Shown here: positions 63,590 through 64,000 of the stretch, in pieces
Layout: each line of letters starts with the position of its first letter
Position numbering within the stretch: the first letter of the stretch is position 1
Source: an uncultured Celeribacter sp.
Lineage (GTDB): Bacteria > Pseudomonadota > Alphaproteobacteria > Rhodobacterales > Rhodobacteraceae
Reading direction: 5' to 3'
DNA length: 64,000 nt
Assembly: GCF_963676475.1 (NCBI RefSeq)
Contig: NZ_OY781106.1
Location: 2,852,001-2,916,000, forward strand
Notes under the pieces: model-generated
Told to the model about the DNA's origin: nothing
The model's input: only the letters and a program-made list of their open reading frames with translations
Database searches by the model: none
Translations under genes and position numbers: made by a program

Positions 63590-64000
63590 ATGGATACGAT
63601 TTATGCCTTGGCAACAGCCCGCGGTAAAGCAGGCGTCGCAGTGGTCCGGATTTCCGGGCCGCTTGCGTTTTGGGCTGTCGAAAACTTAACTGGCGATGTG
63701 CCCGCTCCACGTCGAACGGCTCTGCGTGTTCTGAAAAATTCTGAGGGCGTCATGCTCGACGAAGCTTTGGTGATCTGCTTTGAAAAGGGCGCGTCTTTCA
63801 CCGGCGAAGAGAGTGCCGAGCTACAACTTCATGGCTCCGTTGCGATCATCAATGCCGTGCTTCAAGCGCTCGCTGAACTGGATGGATTGCGTTTGGCTGA
63901 GGCAGGTGAATTCACGCGTCGGGCTTTGGAAAATGAACAGCTCGATCTCGCCCAGGTCGAAGGACTCGCAGATCTGATTGAGGCAGAAACGGAGGCACAG
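63590..64000 (+). CDS. mnmE: tRNA modification GTPase MnmE (3' end outside window)
   Basis: The first 137 residues of MnmE (TrmE), which with MnmG modifies the wobble uridine of tRNAs: MDTIYALATARGKAGVAVVR, the fold-binding SFTGEESAELQLHGS and AGEFTRRALENEQLDLAQVE. The GTPase domain lies beyond the window. It starts 27 bases after rho. Confidence 0.97.
   Translation, partial: MDTIYALATARGKAGVAVVRISGPLAFWAVENLTGDVPAPRRTALRVLKNSEGVMLDEALVICFEKGASFTGEESAELQLHGSVAIINAVLQALAELDGLRLAEAGEFTRRALENEQLDLAQVEGLADLIEAETEAQ

Overview
The window reads as a chromosomal segment of a marine alphaproteobacterium of the Rhodobacterales (Roseobacter group). The evidence is the RegB/SenC/RegA redox regulon genes, a fused-order petABC cytochrome bc1 operon, hemD-mic60-hemY, a hemJ-rho-mnmE run, alphaproteobacterial addBA-trxA, hslVU, and the maf-aroE-coaE-dnaQ/secB/fxsA/Tim44/mltA/Smr block, all with high GC and tightly overlapping (ATGA/TGATG) operons. 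I cannot fix the genus from sequence alone.

Layout. 0-13 kb is core metabolism: the end of a LacI regulator, ilvD, a META-domain envelope protein, a TPP riboswitch followed by thiBPQ (thiamine import), petABC, a Cys-type glutathione transferase, and mtaB-dapF, ending at tRNA-Lys(TTT). From 13.1 to 27.95 kb, between tRNA-Lys and tRNA-Thr(CGT), lies an accessory region. It holds a truncated nuclease-like gene, a decayed IS3-family element sitting at a rearrangement junction, the 3' part of a sugar-type ABC ATPase with its permease, a hydroxyquinol-type dioxygenase that appears to have lost its ATG, a decayed RpiR regulator, a FecI/FecR/TonB-receptor/autotransporter cassette and nested IS6-family elements. 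From 28 to 40 kb the core resumes: hemY-mic60-hemD, gpsA-yciI-EVE, small conserved genes, ahcY, an HD hydrolase, two related LysR regulators around a 43-aa gene, then regA-senC divergent from regB (40-42 kb).

42-54 kb holds a PAS protein, amgK-murU (peptidoglycan sugar recycling), addB-addA (recombinational repair), trxA and hslVU. 54.5-55 kb contains a small gene and an upstream small-RNA gene; the first 20 nt of the predicted RNA are perfectly complementary to the leader of the small gene's message. 55-61.3 kb is an envelope, secretion and replication block (Smr, mltA, Tim44-like, fxsA, secB, dnaQ, coaE, aroE, maf). 61.3-61.7 kb is AT-rich with consensus DnaA boxes and is a candidate chromosomal origin, followed by hemJ, rho and the start of mnmE.

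How the parts work together: petABC, senC, RegBA, hemD/hemY/hemJ and mic60 form a respiratory and haem theme. The FecI-type cassette is probably an iron or haem-responsive surface system: the receptor has the N-terminal signalling domain, and the adjacent FecR and sigma factor would relay uptake to transcription of receptor and autotransporter. The most interesting candidate for an undescribed system is the antisense RNA / 54-aa gene pair at 54.49-54.95 kb.
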